The notes: generated by a model not told the origin, from the sequence alone. DNA of 64,000 nucleotides from Verrucomicrobiaceae bacterium (GCA_016795465.1 JAEUHK010000126.1:207534-271533), one strand, 5' to 3'. Counted from the first letter of the stretch, positions 8,725-18,112 are shown. Numbers and translations: made by a program.

Positions 8725-9904
8725 GGCGGACAGGGGCAAAGCCGCGACCAGCGGCGGATTTCGGACTGAGGTTCATCGAAGCGGCCTCAAAGGCCCCGAT
8801 CATGCGGCGGGCCACGGCGGGTAGGGCGATCTCACGCTCGACCCAGCGGCGGCCCTGCGCGGCGAGTTTGTGCCGCAGCGGTTCATCGGTGATGAGCTTG
8901 CGCAGCGCCTCGGCGAGCCGCACGGGCTTGCGCTGCGAGAAGACGAGGCCGCCTTCACTTTGACGCACGAGGAAAGGAATCTCGCCGGAGTCCGAACCGA
9001 CCACCGCGGCGCCACAAGCAAGCGCTTCGGGGATCACGCGGCCAAATTGCTCCTCCCAGTTTGGCTGCGTCTCGGAGGGCAAAACGAGCACGTCCATCGA
9101 GGCGAGCCAGCGCGGTGTCTCATCATGCGGCACATAACCGGCGAAGAAGACGCGGTCCTTCACGCCTTGCTGCTCCAGCAACTGCTCGAACTGCGGCTGG
9201 AAGTCACCGGTGCCAACGAGCACCATCTTCCAATCGACATCGCGCAACTGGCCGAGCGCGAGAGCGAGCGTGCGCAGGCCTTTTGGTTCCACCAAACGGC
9301 CGACGTAGCCGATGACGGGGCTTTTTGTCGTGGGGAAGCGTTCCGGTGGTGTCTCGCGAAGGCTCGGATGATAGCGCTCGGGATCGAGCGGCAGGGCGCA
9401 GACCGTCTGGCGGCCTTTGAAGCCCTTGGCCTCGATCACATCGGCCACATGCTGTGTGATGGGAAGCGCAAAGCTCGATGAGCGATAGACCATGGATTCG
9501 AGCCAGGAGAAGGGCGGCGGATACTTCTTGTGGATGTTCTGGCAGGAGTAAAAGCCGAAGGGCACGTTGATGGAGCGCTTGTTGGCGTAGCAGACCTGCG
9601 CGGTGGCGAGCGCATAGGGCTCGTGGTTCATGTAGATGACATCGGGGCACTGCTGCTTGAGAAACTTCTGCCACGACATGCGGTAGGCATGGAAGATGAT
9701 GCTGCCGTTCTTCCACACGCCGCAGCGGATCACGGAGCGCTCAAGCCCGGCGGCGGGCGGCTGGTGCAGTTCATTGCCGAACTCATCACGCCAGTTGTCC
9801 GGGATGACGAGGGTGATCTTCCAGCCGGTCTCGCGCTGGATGCGGGCGTAGATTTCCTGGTTGAGCGCGGTGGCGCAAGAATGGCTGACGACGAGGAGGT
9901 GCAT
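8705..9904 (-). CDS. GT4-family glycosyltransferase
   Basis: Start at the ATG at 9904 gives 399 aa beginning MHLLVVSHSCATALNQEIYA. The C-terminal domain has GYVGRLVEPKGLRTL (donor phosphate loop) and EEQFGRVIPEALACGAAVVGSDSG with the E-x7-E catalytic/donor pair. IYMNHEPYALA and VPFGFYSCQNIHKKYPPP are distinctive stretches near 95-135. The pyrophosphate/ribose-binding pattern supports use of a nucleotide sugar, but the sugar is unknown. There is a 14-nt gap after the preceding GT4 gene and a 20-nt overlap with the acetyltransferase that follows. Confidence 0.9.
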   Translation of the reverse strand: MHLLVVSHSCATALNQEIYARIQRETGWKITLVIPDNWRDEFGNELHQPPAAGLERSVIRCGVWKNGSIIFHAYRMSWQKFLKQQCPDVIYMNHEPYALATAQVCYANKRSINVPFGFYSCQNIHKKYPPPFSWLESMVYRSSSFALPITQHVADVIEAKGFKGRQTVCALPLDPERYHPSLRETPPERFPTTKSPVIGYVGRLVEPKGLRTLALALGQLRDVDWKMVLVGTGDFQPQFEQLLEQQGVKDRVFFAGYVPHDETPRWLASMDVLVLPSETQPNWEEQFGRVIPEALACGAAVVGSDSGEIPFLVRQSEGGLVFSQRKPVRLAEALRKLITDEPLRHKLAAQGRRWVEREIALPAVARRMIGAFEAASMNLSPKSAAGRGFAPVRHAFAQS

Positions 9905-9918
9905 GGCGGTGAGGTGGG

Positions 9919-11073
9919 TTAGTTGTTGGCGGCAAGGTGGGCGCGGTAGGCGTCCTCGGTCATCTGGGCCACTCGGTCCCAGGTGTAGTTCTGCTCGACA
10001 CTCTGGCGGGCCTTCACGCCCATCGCCTTGAGTTGCTGCGGATCGGCGCAGAGGCGGCGGAGCACGCTGGCGACCTGCGCGGCATCGTGCTCGATGAAGT
10101 CGCCCGTCTCGCCGGGCTGGATGAAGTCCTCCGTGCCATTGATACGCGTGGCGACGACGGGCAAACCGCATGCTGCCGCCTCGATGGTGGCCAGGCTGAA
10201 GGCCTCATACCAACTGGGGAAGAGAAACAGATCAGCCGCGGCCAATGCCTGCGGCATGTCTTTGCGAAAACCACCGAAGATGACGCGATCCGCGGCACCG
10301 GCATCCTGCGCCATCTGTTGAAAGCGGGCACGATCAGGATCATCGCCAGCGACATACAGCGTGAGCGGCACATCATGCAGATGGCCCATGGCCTGAATGG
10401 CAAAATCGAGCCCTTTGCGTGCCCATTCGCCACCGGCAAAGATCGCCATGATCTGATCACGCGGCACCTTGTTCATCACACGCCAGGCGATGCGTTCGGG
10501 TTCGTCGAGCGGCTTGAAGCGTTCGGTATCGGCGGCGTTGGGAACGATGCGGACCTGTGCGTTGCCGATGTCGTAGTGGCGGGTGAGCTCGGCGGCGACA
10601 CCACGCGAGACGGGCAGGAACATCGGTGCCTTTTGACCGGCACGATGCTGGTAGAGGCGCTTCTCGGCGGCGCAGGTGGCATTCAAATACAGCCAGCGGG
10701 TGAGACGACGAGCGGGCGACACTTTCTCGGAGCGGCCGAGGCGGTCGAGGATGATCTTTTTGGCCGGCTGGATGTTCTGGATGGTGATGACATTGCCGCG
10801 CTGCGTGTTGCAGCCGATGGAGTGAACGATCTCAAACTGGCCGGGACGCACGCGACGGTTCACTTCGAGGTAGTAGGAGCCGAAGTCGATCACCTCGGCC
10901 CAGTTCACACCGGGGATCTGATGCCAGGCGATGTGCGAGAGATCGAGGTCCTCGGCCTTGCGGGCATAGAGATGGACCTCGTGTTTCTTCGCGAGGCGTT
11001 CGGCGACCTCGTTGACGGCGCGGGCGCTGCCGTCGCGGCGATTGCAGTTGATCATGGCGTAGGCGATTTTCAT
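9919..11073 (-). CDS. GT4-family glycosyltransferase
   Basis: Start at the ATG at 11073, overlapping the polymerase gene stop (ATGA), gives 384 aa. The protein begins MKIAYAMINCNRRDGSARAV. It carries VIFGGFRKDMPQALAAADLF and WYEAFSLATIEAAACGLPVVAT, the GT4 donor motif with the two Glu. GGEWARKGLDFAIQA matches the usual loop after the linker. The longer frame upstream of 11073 is Arg/Pro-rich and overlaps the membrane protein gene, so it was not used. It probably adds one residue of the repeat unit. Confidence 0.9.
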   Translation of the reverse strand: MKIAYAMINCNRRDGSARAVNEVAERLAKKHEVHLYARKAEDLDLSHIAWHQIPGVNWAEVIDFGSYYLEVNRRVRPGQFEIVHSIGCNTQRGNVITIQNIQPAKKIILDRLGRSEKVSPARRLTRWLYLNATCAAEKRLYQHRAGQKAPMFLPVSRGVAAELTRHYDIGNAQVRIVPNAADTERFKPLDEPERIAWRVMNKVPRDQIMAIFAGGEWARKGLDFAIQAMGHLHDVPLTLYVAGDDPDRARFQQMAQDAGAADRVIFGGFRKDMPQALAAADLFLFPSWYEAFSLATIEAAACGLPVVATRINGTEDFIQPGETGDFIEHDAAQVASVLRRLCADPQQLKAMGVKARQSVEQNYTWDRVAQMTEDAYRAHLAANN

Positions 11074-12440
11074 GCGTGGGAGGGGTTCGGGTGAGTGTGA
11101 ATGGCTGGTAAAGGTGGCAGCGCCCAGGGCGAGGGAGGCGCGGCAGGCTTCGCGGCATAGACGGGGCGTGTGAGGCGGTTCAGCGAGATGCCGAGGAAGA
11201 CCCAGAAGAGTGAGAAGCCGCTGAAGACATTGCCCACATAAAGGAAGACGAGGCAGCCGAGCAGCACGGCGCGGCCGGTGAAGAGAAACGGATCGCGTCC
11301 GCCGAGGCGGATGCGGCGTGTGAGCTCGCTCCAAATCTTGGCCATCGCGGCGAAGAAGCACAGACCGCCGATCCAGCCGAACTGGCTGAAGACCTCGATG
11401 TAGCCGCTGTCACACCAGCCTTCCTTCGTGCCACCGCCGATGCGTCCGGCACCGAAGCCGGAGCTGCCGAGGCCGAGACCGAGCGGATGCTGCATGACCC
11501 ACGGGACGCCGCTGGTGAAGATTTCGAGGCGGCCCTGATACGAGCCGTCGTTTTGGATCTCCTTCAGCGTGTCGAAGCGCTTTTGAATGCGTGACGAGCC
11601 CGGCAGATGCTCTAGGCCGAAGCTCAAACCGAGGCCGAGCATGCCGGCGAGCAGCAGCACACGCCCGAGGCCGCGGCCTTTGGAAAGGGCAGGTTGTAGC
11701 ACGGCCACCAGCGCCACGATGATGAACATGCTGCGGCTCAGCGTGAGCACGACGACGGAGAACAGCAGCAGCACCGTGAGCCAGCCGCCGAGGATGCGCC
11801 AGCGTGGATGCAGGATCATCGGAATGGCCGCCCAGGCGAGGAAGGCCGCGCAGGGGCCGCGTTCATGCATTGTGGAGAAGACGGACATCTCCGTGGGCCG
11901 GAGCTGGCCGAGGTAGCCGACGAATTTCACCTCCGTGACCCAGAAGGCATCCCACGGCGGGATGGTGAGGTATTGAAACCAGCCGTAAAGCGCCACGAGA
12001 AGCGCCGCGTAGCCGCAGGACTTCATCCAGCGGTCAGCGGTGCTCGTTTGCACGGGCGCGGTGGCGGCAAACAAGAAGGCGCCAAAGCCCGCGAGCCACT
12101 CGCCGAGCGAGTAAACGGCACCGATGCCGGAGTTCATGAAGCCGATGGCCATGCCATGAGCCAGCGCCACCATGATGAGCATGGCGATGGAGCGGCTGCG
12201 CGGCGTGAGCTGGCCAAAGCGCGACATCGCCGGGATGAGCAGCAGGGCGCTGACGATGAGCGGCGTGAGGCTGATGGGCGAGAGCGGGTTGAACGCGCCA
12301 TTGATGTAAAAGTCCACGAGGCGGCGGATGCCGCGATTCAGCGCCACGATGAAAAACGCGTAGTCCAGCAGCCAGCTCGAACGCGTGGCGGCGAGCCACA
12401 GCGCGGGCAGGATCATCAGGACGGTGACTGCGAGTTCCAT
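11070..12440 (-). CDS. O-antigen polymerase/ligase-like membrane protein (Wzy-type)
   Basis: The product is 456 aa with about ten or more hydrophobic segments and a large loop (about 290-370) rich in charged and Gly residues (RIQKRFDTLKEIQNDGSYQG, GLGLGSSGFGAGRIGGG). This matches O-antigen ligase/polymerase topology: the extracytoplasmic loop holds the conserved residues and the Gly-rich part precedes a buried His/Glu region. It sits amid the GT genes, so a polymerase that joins lipid-linked repeat units is the best call. The C-terminal tail is Pro/Ala-rich. It follows the acyltransferase by 2 nt and overlaps the next GT by 4 nt. A second, unrelated-looking member is at 27918-29327. Confidence 0.8.
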   Translation of the reverse strand: MELAVTVLMILPALWLAATRSSWLLDYAFFIVALNRGIRRLVDFYINGAFNPLSPISLTPLIVSALLLIPAMSRFGQLTPRSRSIAMLIMVALAHGMAIGFMNSGIGAVYSLGEWLAGFGAFLFAATAPVQTSTADRWMKSCGYAALLVALYGWFQYLTIPPWDAFWVTEVKFVGYLGQLRPTEMSVFSTMHERGPCAAFLAWAAIPMILHPRWRILGGWLTVLLLFSVVVLTLSRSMFIIVALVAVLQPALSKGRGLGRVLLLAGMLGLGLSFGLEHLPGSSRIQKRFDTLKEIQNDGSYQGRLEIFTSGVPWVMQHPLGLGLGSSGFGAGRIGGGTKEGWCDSGYIEVFSQFGWIGGLCFFAAMAKIWSELTRRIRLGGRDPFLFTGRAVLLGCLVFLYVGNVFSGFSLFWVFLGISLNRLTRPVYAAKPAAPPSPWALPPLPAIHTHPNPSHA

Positions 12441-12442
12441 GA

Positions 12443-13102
12443 TCAGCGGGCAGGAAGAGGTGCGGCCGATGGTGAAGGAGCGTCCACGAGCTCGGCGTGG
12501 GCTTGCAGGCGTGGATTTCGGCCCACCCAGGCCATCACAGGGCCAAACCAGGACGAAGGGATGTAGTCGAAGCTCTCGATGCGGCGTGTGCCGATCTCCC
12601 GCGCCGGATTGCCACCGACGACGGTGAAGGGCGGCACGTCACGCGTGACGACCGCACCCGCAGCCACGACGGCACCACGGCCGATGCGCACGCCTTTGAG
12701 GATCATCGCATCCGTGGCGATCCACGCATGATCTTCAATGATGATGGGCGAGAAGACATGGTCGTAAGTAGGCGAGTGAATGTCATGCGAGCCGGTGATA
12801 AGGCGCACGCCGTCATTGATGACGACGCAGTTGCCGATCTCGATGCGCTCATGCGTTTGCATGCGGGTGATGCCGAGGCAGCAGCATTCGCCGATGCGCA
12901 GATGCGAGGCATCGCCATGCACGGTGAGATGCGAAATGACGCTCGATGAGGCGATGCGGGCCCCTTTGAGACGCCAGCGGAGGGACTGCAGGGCATAGCC
13001 GAGCAGCGTGGGGAGATTCCACACGCGTTTCATCCAGGTGCGCAGCCACGCACGGCTGAAAAGCGCGGGGCGGGTGCGATGTTGGAGCAGGAAGGAGATC
13101 AT
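12443..13102 (-). CDS. Hexapeptide-repeat acyltransferase (WcaF/maltose-acetyltransferase type)
   Basis: Start at the ATG at 13102, which overlaps the upstream GT2 stop, gives 219 aa. Repeats of the left-handed beta-helix run from about residue 50 (IGECCCLGITRM, IEIGNCVVINDG, IIIEDHAWIATDAMILKGV, IGRGAVVAAGAVV). The stretch with GSHDIH (about residues 105-110) is typical of sugar O-acetyltransferases and supplies the catalytic His. It ends in the cap VPPFTVVGGNPAREIG. Its probable role is O-acetylation of the exopolysaccharide. Confidence 0.87.
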   Translation of the reverse strand: MISFLLQHRTRPALFSRAWLRTWMKRVWNLPTLLGYALQSLRWRLKGARIASSSVISHLTVHGDASHLRIGECCCLGITRMQTHERIEIGNCVVINDGVRLITGSHDIHSPTYDHVFSPIIIEDHAWIATDAMILKGVRIGRGAVVAAGAVVTRDVPPFTVVGGNPAREIGTRRIESFDYIPSSWFGPVMAWVGRNPRLQAHAELVDAPSPSAAPLPAR

Positions 13103-14082
13103 GGCGCGGCGGGGAGAGCGGTGGTCGAGAGGCTGTGAGGCTCGCCGGAGGCTCCGAGGCAGGTTTTGAAGGCAGCAGCTCGTCCGGCCCAGGTGGCGGC
13201 AAAACGGGCCGCGGGCTGCGATTGAGGCTTCATGATGAAATCGACGGCGCGGAGCAGTCCGGGGCACACATGACTGCCCACGAGCATCTGCCACAGCGGG
13301 ATGGTCCAGCGGACGAGGCCGCTGCCATGCTTCAGCGCGACGAAGGTCTCATTGTAGGCGATGTCGCTGGTGCCTTCGAAGTTGAAGATGCCGCGATGCA
13401 CGGTGTCGCCATCATGACGCGGGGCCACGTTGTGGATGATGGTGACACTCGGATCGAAAATCATGTGTTTGCCCGCCGCGAGAGCTTGGAGGCCGAGAGC
13501 GAGCTCCCAGTTCACCTGCGCTCCACGACCGCGGAGGCCGTTTTCAAAGCCGCGACGGCGCAGGAAGCTGCCGCGGAAGAGGCAGTTCGATCCACGCAGC
13601 ACCTGCACGGGTCGTGCGCTGCCGCCGCCGCGATGATGACCACCGGTGACACGGCCAAACCAATGCACATTGCCCACATCGAGCACCAGCGGCTCGGTGC
13701 GGCGCATCTCGGGATAGTCCATCAGCAGATCACGACCTCCGGCGGCGACGACGTCCTGATGCGAGCGAACATGCTCCAACATGGCGGCGAGCCAGTGCGG
13801 CGGGATTTCGACATCATCATCGAGCAGCGCGATGAAGTTCGAGCGGCATTCGGCGAGGCAGGAGTTCATCGAGCCGACCACGCCGATGCCGCGAGCTTCG
13901 ACGGCCATCACCGGCAGACGCGTGGCAAACTCCGCGATGACGGCGGGCGTGAGGTCGTCATCGGCCCGCACGCCGACGCGGATGCGTGTGGCGCGGAGTT
14001 CTTGTCGGGAGAGCGCTTCCAGGCAGCGGCGGAGATGATCCGGACGCTTCAGAGTGGGAATGATGATGTCGATGGTGGCCAT
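13099..14082 (-). CDS. GT2-family glycosyltransferase
   Basis: The product is 327 aa with a GT-A fold. It begins ATIDIIIPTLKRPDHLRRCLEAL. The metal-binding DxD-type motif is in FIALLDDDVEIPPHW (about residues 87-101). A later NWELALG (about residues 188-194) sits where GT2 enzymes carry the ED/acceptor motif. The C-terminal part has amphipathic or membrane-associated stretches (LVRWTIPLWQMLVG). It probably transfers one sugar of the repeat unit at the cytoplasmic face. It sits between two genes of the unit with a 12-nt gap before it and an ATGA overlap after it. Confidence 0.88.
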   Translation of the reverse strand: MATIDIIIPTLKRPDHLRRCLEALSRQELRATRIRVGVRADDDLTPAVIAEFATRLPVMAVEARGIGVVGSMNSCLAECRSNFIALLDDDVEIPPHWLAAMLEHVRSHQDVVAAGGRDLLMDYPEMRRTEPLVLDVGNVHWFGRVTGGHHRGGGSARPVQVLRGSNCLFRGSFLRRRGFENGLRGRGAQVNWELALGLQALAAGKHMIFDPSVTIIHNVAPRHDGDTVHRGIFNFEGTSDIAYNETFVALKHGSGLVRWTIPLWQMLVGSHVCPGLLRAVDFIMKPQSQPAARFAATWAGRAAAFKTCLGASGEPHSLSTTALPAAP

Positions 14083-14094
14083 GATCGGGAGGTC

Positions 14095-15327
14095 TCAGGC
14101 GGCTTGGGGGATGGGGCGTTGCTCCACGACACCGTGGAGGATGCTGGAAAGGCGACGCGTGACGCGGCGGAGGTCGAAATGCGTCTCAGCGAGTTCACGC
14201 GAAGGCGTGATGGCAGTGCTGCGACGCTGAAAAATCTCTGCGAGTGCCGCGGCGAAGGTTTCGGGGCTATCGTCCGCGAGGTGGATGTCCCGCTCGCAGA
14301 GGTAATCGGCATTGCCATTCGTGCGGCCGACGATCACCGGCAGTCCGCAGGCCTGCGCCTCGGCCACGGAAGAACCGAAATTTTCCTCGTCGCTCGGTTG
14401 CGCGAGCACGTCGTGCTTCTGCATGAGTTCCGGCACCTGCGTGCGTGGCATGGAGCGTATCCATTCGATGCTTTGCGGGAACTCGAAGCTCTCGATGAGC
14501 TTTTCATAGCCCGGCACAAAACCAGTGCCGCCGACGATGGTGGCCTTCACGGGCAATCCGCCGCGAATGGCATGCGAAAGGCCGCGGAGGAACACATCGA
14601 GCCGTTTCCGCGGAATGATGCGTCCGAGCCACAAAAGCTTCAAAACCTCCGAATCGGGCTTTGAGGCCTCAGAAGCATCAAACAGGCTCAAATCGATCGG
14701 ATAAGGCAACGCGGAGGTTTGATCGGCCTGCACGCCGTACTCGGAGCGGAGCGTTTCGCACGACTGACGGCTGCCGACGATGATATGATCGGAATGACGC
14801 AGCGGCGGCAGGCCGGCGGGCGAGAGACGCACATTCGCCAGCGCGAGCCATTTCAAGGCCGTGCAAGCTCCGGCAAGCCGGCGGATCTCGCCAAAGCGGC
14901 TGATGATGGAGCGTGCGTCCGTTCCGGGTGGTCCTTGGGCAAAACTGATCGAGGGTACATTGGCCACACGGCCCGGCGCATAGTCGCCAAGCCACAAACA
15001 GAGGTCGTAGCGACGGCGGCGATGCTCACGGCGCATGTGTTTGAGCAGCAAACGCGTGTAAGTGGCGCAATCGACGCGGCAGGCGACGAAGCCAAGAGCC
15101 GGCACTCGCTGCACTTTGGCCCGAAAACGATCGGGGCCGATGTTGTCCGTGCACACAAAACGAAACAGCGGATGCTCGCCGACGCAGGGACGCGGATCGA
15201 CGAAGGACGGCTTCGAGAAGAAATCGATCTCGTGGCCTTCATTGAGCAGCGAGCGGAGCAGCAGCGCATTGGCCGAGGCCACGCTGCCCTCCTGGCTGGA
15301 GACGTATCCGCTGACGGCGAGTTTCAT
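14095..15327 (-). CDS. GT4-family glycosyltransferase
   Basis: Start at the ATG at 15327 (ATGA overlap with the ATP-grasp gene) gives 410 aa. The N-terminus MKLAVSGYVSSQEGSVASAN replaces the usual GGxE loop with a Gln-Glu-Gly-Ser version. The donor-site motif is DEENFGSSVAEAQACGLPVIVG. LWLGRIIPRKRLDVFLRGL is the canonical loop after the interdomain linker. The middle part (RRRRYDLCLWLGDYAPG) is typical of GT4 acceptor domains. Substrate unknown. Confidence 0.88.
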   Translation of the reverse strand: MKLAVSGYVSSQEGSVASANALLLRSLLNEGHEIDFFSKPSFVDPRPCVGEHPLFRFVCTDNIGPDRFRAKVQRVPALGFVACRVDCATYTRLLLKHMRREHRRRRYDLCLWLGDYAPGRVANVPSISFAQGPPGTDARSIISRFGEIRRLAGACTALKWLALANVRLSPAGLPPLRHSDHIIVGSRQSCETLRSEYGVQADQTSALPYPIDLSLFDASEASKPDSEVLKLLWLGRIIPRKRLDVFLRGLSHAIRGGLPVKATIVGGTGFVPGYEKLIESFEFPQSIEWIRSMPRTQVPELMQKHDVLAQPSDEENFGSSVAEAQACGLPVIVGRTNGNADYLCERDIHLADDSPETFAAALAEIFQRRSTAITPSRELAETHFDLRRVTRRLSSILHGVVEQRPIPQAA

Positions 15328-16271
15328 GACAACAGGGCGGGTTGCTGGAGGAGGCTTTCGAGGTTCCACGACTCATGGCGCGGCTCCTTCCGCAGCCAGC
15401 GTTCGTGGATGGCGAGATCGAAGGAGGCGGGTGTGAAGACCTCCAGCCCGCTGCCGGGGAAGAAGGTCATCTCGCCGAAATAGACACCGAGGTCGGTTTG
15501 ATACAGATCAACGCGGACGAAGTCATGCTCGCGAGAGAGGCGGCTGGCGATCTCGAGCATCGCATCGAGGTCACGCGGAGCAGGGGCGGGCGTGGGATAG
15601 CGATCATGGGCCAGCGAGACGGGCAGGCAGCGCCAGTCGGTGGTGTAAAGGCAACGCAGATGCTCGATGTAGCGGCCGGTATCGTGCTGGATGAAGGCCA
15701 CCTGGCCGCGGAAGCAGAAGAACTTGTAGTCTTCGGGCACGAGCGTGCCGGAAGGAAGAAACTCCTCGGCGATCATGGCGGGCTTCAGATGGCGATAACC
15801 GGGCTCGCGGGAGCCTGTGAAGTAGTCCGTGTCCATCCAAACCTTCAGCGCGGCCTTTTCATCGGCGGTGAGCGTGCGTGGTGAATGCACGAGGATGGTC
15901 ATGCCGGAGCCGTGGGTGCCTTTGATGACGCAGCGAGGCACGATGGTATCGAAAAACGGATCATCGGCCCGGGTGGCATGATGCAGCGTCTTTGCCACGC
16001 GGCACTCTGCGGAGCCGCTGCGCATTTCATCGGCCACGAATTGCTTCACGATGTGCTTGTCCACCCATGGGGCAAAGCTCGTCGAGCGTGGTAGTGTGAC
16101 TTTCCGCATGAAAAGCCATTCGTTGAAAGAACGCGGATGGCGGACGCTCGGCCACCAGCCGAAGGTGCGCTTGAAGACGCGACACGATAGCAGGTAGCTG
16201 GCCCAGGCGCAGTCAGGGAGGATCTTGGCGAGCGTCTTGCCGAGCGCTCCGTTGTAGGATGGGAATGGCAT
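15324..16271 (-). CDS. TupA-like ATP-grasp protein
   Basis: The product is 315 aa. It fits the TupA-like ATP-grasp family: an N-terminal SFNEWLFMRK segment, a conserved WVDKHIVKQFV block (about 68-78), the VIKGTHGSG phosphate-binding stretch, IAEEFLPSG, and the Mg-binding end EMTFFPGSGLEVFTP. ATP-grasp enzymes form carboxylate-amine or similar bonds; TupA relatives are linked to teichuronopeptide and capsule loci. A role in attaching an amino acid or peptide to the glycan (for example through a glucuronate carboxyl) is inference, supported by the UDP-glucuronate-making enzymes in the same unit. Confidence 0.85.
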   Translation of the reverse strand: MPFPSYNGALGKTLAKILPDCAWASYLLSCRVFKRTFGWWPSVRHPRSFNEWLFMRKVTLPRSTSFAPWVDKHIVKQFVADEMRSGSAECRVAKTLHHATRADDPFFDTIVPRCVIKGTHGSGMTILVHSPRTLTADEKAALKVWMDTDYFTGSREPGYRHLKPAMIAEEFLPSGTLVPEDYKFFCFRGQVAFIQHDTGRYIEHLRCLYTTDWRCLPVSLAHDRYPTPAPAPRDLDAMLEIASRLSREHDFVRVDLYQTDLGVYFGEMTFFPGSGLEVFTPASFDLAIHERWLRKEPRHESWNLESLLQQPALLS

Positions 16272-16283
16272 GAGGAGCGTGGT

Positions 16284-17168
16284 TCAGGATTTCCAGAAGG
16301 GTTTCCACTTCGGCCCGAGGCCGAGGCGCTCACGCAGAGCGAGGGCGGCCTTGCCGAGCATGAAATCGAGGAAGCAGCCGAAGCGCAGCAGCACGGCGCT
16401 GCGGATGGCGAAGCCGCGTGTGTATTGATGAAACACGAGGAAGGGCATGCCATGCGAGGTGACGGCCCAGCGGCGGGACCAGTCAAAGCGGGTGGCGCGT
16501 GCCTGCTCGGCGCTGGCGGGCTTGTGCGCCGCACCGTAGTGCGCGATGAGACCATCGCCGGGTGAGAGCAGCGCCACGCGGTCGCGGAACTCGGGCAGAC
16601 GGATGACATGGTTCGTGGCCACTTGATCACCGCCGAAACCACCGGTGGCCGTTTTGCAGATGGCGAAGCAGGCTTCGGAGAACTCCTTCATGTCCTTCGC
16701 GTAGCCGCCCATCACGCCAGCGCAGTACACCTCGGCATCGAGCAAACCGTCCGCGAGATGCGGGAAGAGCGTGCGCAGCGAGCGTTCGTTCCACCACTGG
16801 TCTTTGTAGCGCAGACCTTCGGAGGCGATGAACAGGCGCTTTTCCTTCAGGGCTTGATCCATGACGTAGGAAGGATTCGCCGCGAAGGCCACATCACGCA
16901 CATCGGCCACCATGACGCGGTCTTCAGGCTCGCATTTCTCAAGGAAGGCGGCGATGTCGCGACGGCGGTCGCGGTTCACATCGTTGTCGCTTTGCGCCTG
17001 GACGAGCTGGATGCCAAGGCGCTGCATTTTGCGCAGCAACGAGGCCTCCAGGTGCTCGTAGCAGATCATGATGATGCGGCCTTTGAAGCCGCTTTTCAGC
17101 GCGGAACGGTGCCAGCAGCACACATCCGCCCAGTCGTGGTAGTCGATAGCTCCGATGAGGTAGTCCAT
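16284..17168 (-). CDS. Probable GT-A-type glycosyltransferase of unrecognised family
   Basis: The product is 294 aa without a family I can name with confidence. It starts MDYLIGAIDYHDWADVCCWH. It has a DxxD-type motif VMVADVRDVAFAANP (about 85-99) that looks like the metal-binding loop of GT-A enzymes, then DAEVYCAGVMGGYAKDM and FGGDQVATNHV, which resembles the second nucleotide-sugar half. The C-terminal 60 residues are basic and hydrophobic and may bind the membrane. The location in the polysaccharide unit supports a transferase role. Confidence 0.6.
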   Translation of the reverse strand: MDYLIGAIDYHDWADVCCWHRSALKSGFKGRIIMICYEHLEASLLRKMQRLGIQLVQAQSDNDVNRDRRRDIAAFLEKCEPEDRVMVADVRDVAFAANPSYVMDQALKEKRLFIASEGLRYKDQWWNERSLRTLFPHLADGLLDAEVYCAGVMGGYAKDMKEFSEACFAICKTATGGFGGDQVATNHVIRLPEFRDRVALLSPGDGLIAHYGAAHKPASAEQARATRFDWSRRWAVTSHGMPFLVFHQYTRGFAIRSAVLLRFGCFLDFMLGKAALALRERLGLGPKWKPFWKS

Positions 17169-17182
17169 AAGAAGAGAGGAGA

Positions 17183-18109
17183 TCAGGCCGCGAGGGCGGC
17201 GCAGGGTGAGTGGTCGTGCTTGAGCTGCTGCCAGAGGCGCATCGTGCGCAGCGAGAGCGGGCGGCGTTTGCGCAGCAGCGCGGGGAGATCGTGCCAGAAG
17301 TCATGCACGGCCTCGCGGAAGAGCGGGAACCAGTTTCCGCCGGTCCATTCACCCGCGTAGCGCAGGTAGCTGGCGGCCTGCACGAGGCGTGGCAGCAGCG
17401 TGAAGGAGAGCAACCACAGCGGCTCATGCAGCACGGCCTGATACCAGATGTTGCGGGCATTGAGCTTGGCACGTTGACGGCTGTTGCGGGCCACGGGGCT
17501 TGGGTTGTGGCAGATGCAGCGTTCCGGCAGGTAGATCACGGCATACCCGGCATCCCAGTGGCGTTTGCAGAACTCGTTCTCCTCGTGCGCCATCTGCAGG
17601 AGTTCCTGGAAACCGCCGAGCTGGTGATACACATCAGCGCGTGTCATCGCGGCGCAGGTCATGAAGCCGCAGGCAAAGCAGGCATGCTCGACCGGCGCGG
17701 GCTGGGTGTAAGGTGCGAGCTCGCCCTGCTCGGTGGATTGCGGGTAGGCGATGGAGCCCACTGAGGCATCGCGCTCGAGGATGCGCAGGCCTTTCTCGAT
17801 GCCTTCGCGGTTCAGCAGGAGCGAATCATCATCCAGAAAAAGATACACGGAGCCGCTGGCACGCTCCGCGAGCTTGTTGCGGCCGGTGGTGGGAAACAGG
17901 CGCGTCTCCGAGATGACGATGCTGAGCTTCCGCCGCACGGAGGAGGCGACGGTCTCGAAGCAGTTGTCACGCCACGGATACGTCGGCGCGTTTTGCAGCA
18001 GCAGCACCTCGTGGAGGCGGTCGCCGAGCTTTTCGAGGCTTTCGAGGCAGCGCGTGGCTTCCTCAAGCCGGTCGCTGCAAATGATGAGGACGGAGATGGC
18101 GTGCTTCAT
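17183..18109 (-). CDS. GT2-family glycosyltransferase
   Basis: The product is 308 aa. It begins MKHAISVLIICSDRLEEATR and has the GT-A metal motif in VYLFLDDDSLLLN (about 88-100). MAHEENEFCKRHWDAGYAVIY (about 168-188) contains the ExD-like acceptor motif of rhamnosyl/galactosyl GT2 enzymes. The C-terminal third is hydrophobic or amphipathic (LLSFTLLPRLVQAASYLRY), consistent with membrane association. It sits 14 nt upstream of the unrecognised transferase and 3 nt downstream of an acyltransferase. Confidence 0.87.
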   Translation of the reverse strand: MKHAISVLIICSDRLEEATRCLESLEKLGDRLHEVLLLQNAPTYPWRDNCFETVASSVRRKLSIVISETRLFPTTGRNKLAERASGSVYLFLDDDSLLLNREGIEKGLRILERDASVGSIAYPQSTEQGELAPYTQPAPVEHACFACGFMTCAAMTRADVYHQLGGFQELLQMAHEENEFCKRHWDAGYAVIYLPERCICHNPSPVARNSRQRAKLNARNIWYQAVLHEPLWLLSFTLLPRLVQAASYLRYAGEWTGGNWFPLFREAVHDFWHDLPALLRKRRPLSLRTMRLWQQLKHDHSPCAALAA

Positions 18110-18112
18110 GGT

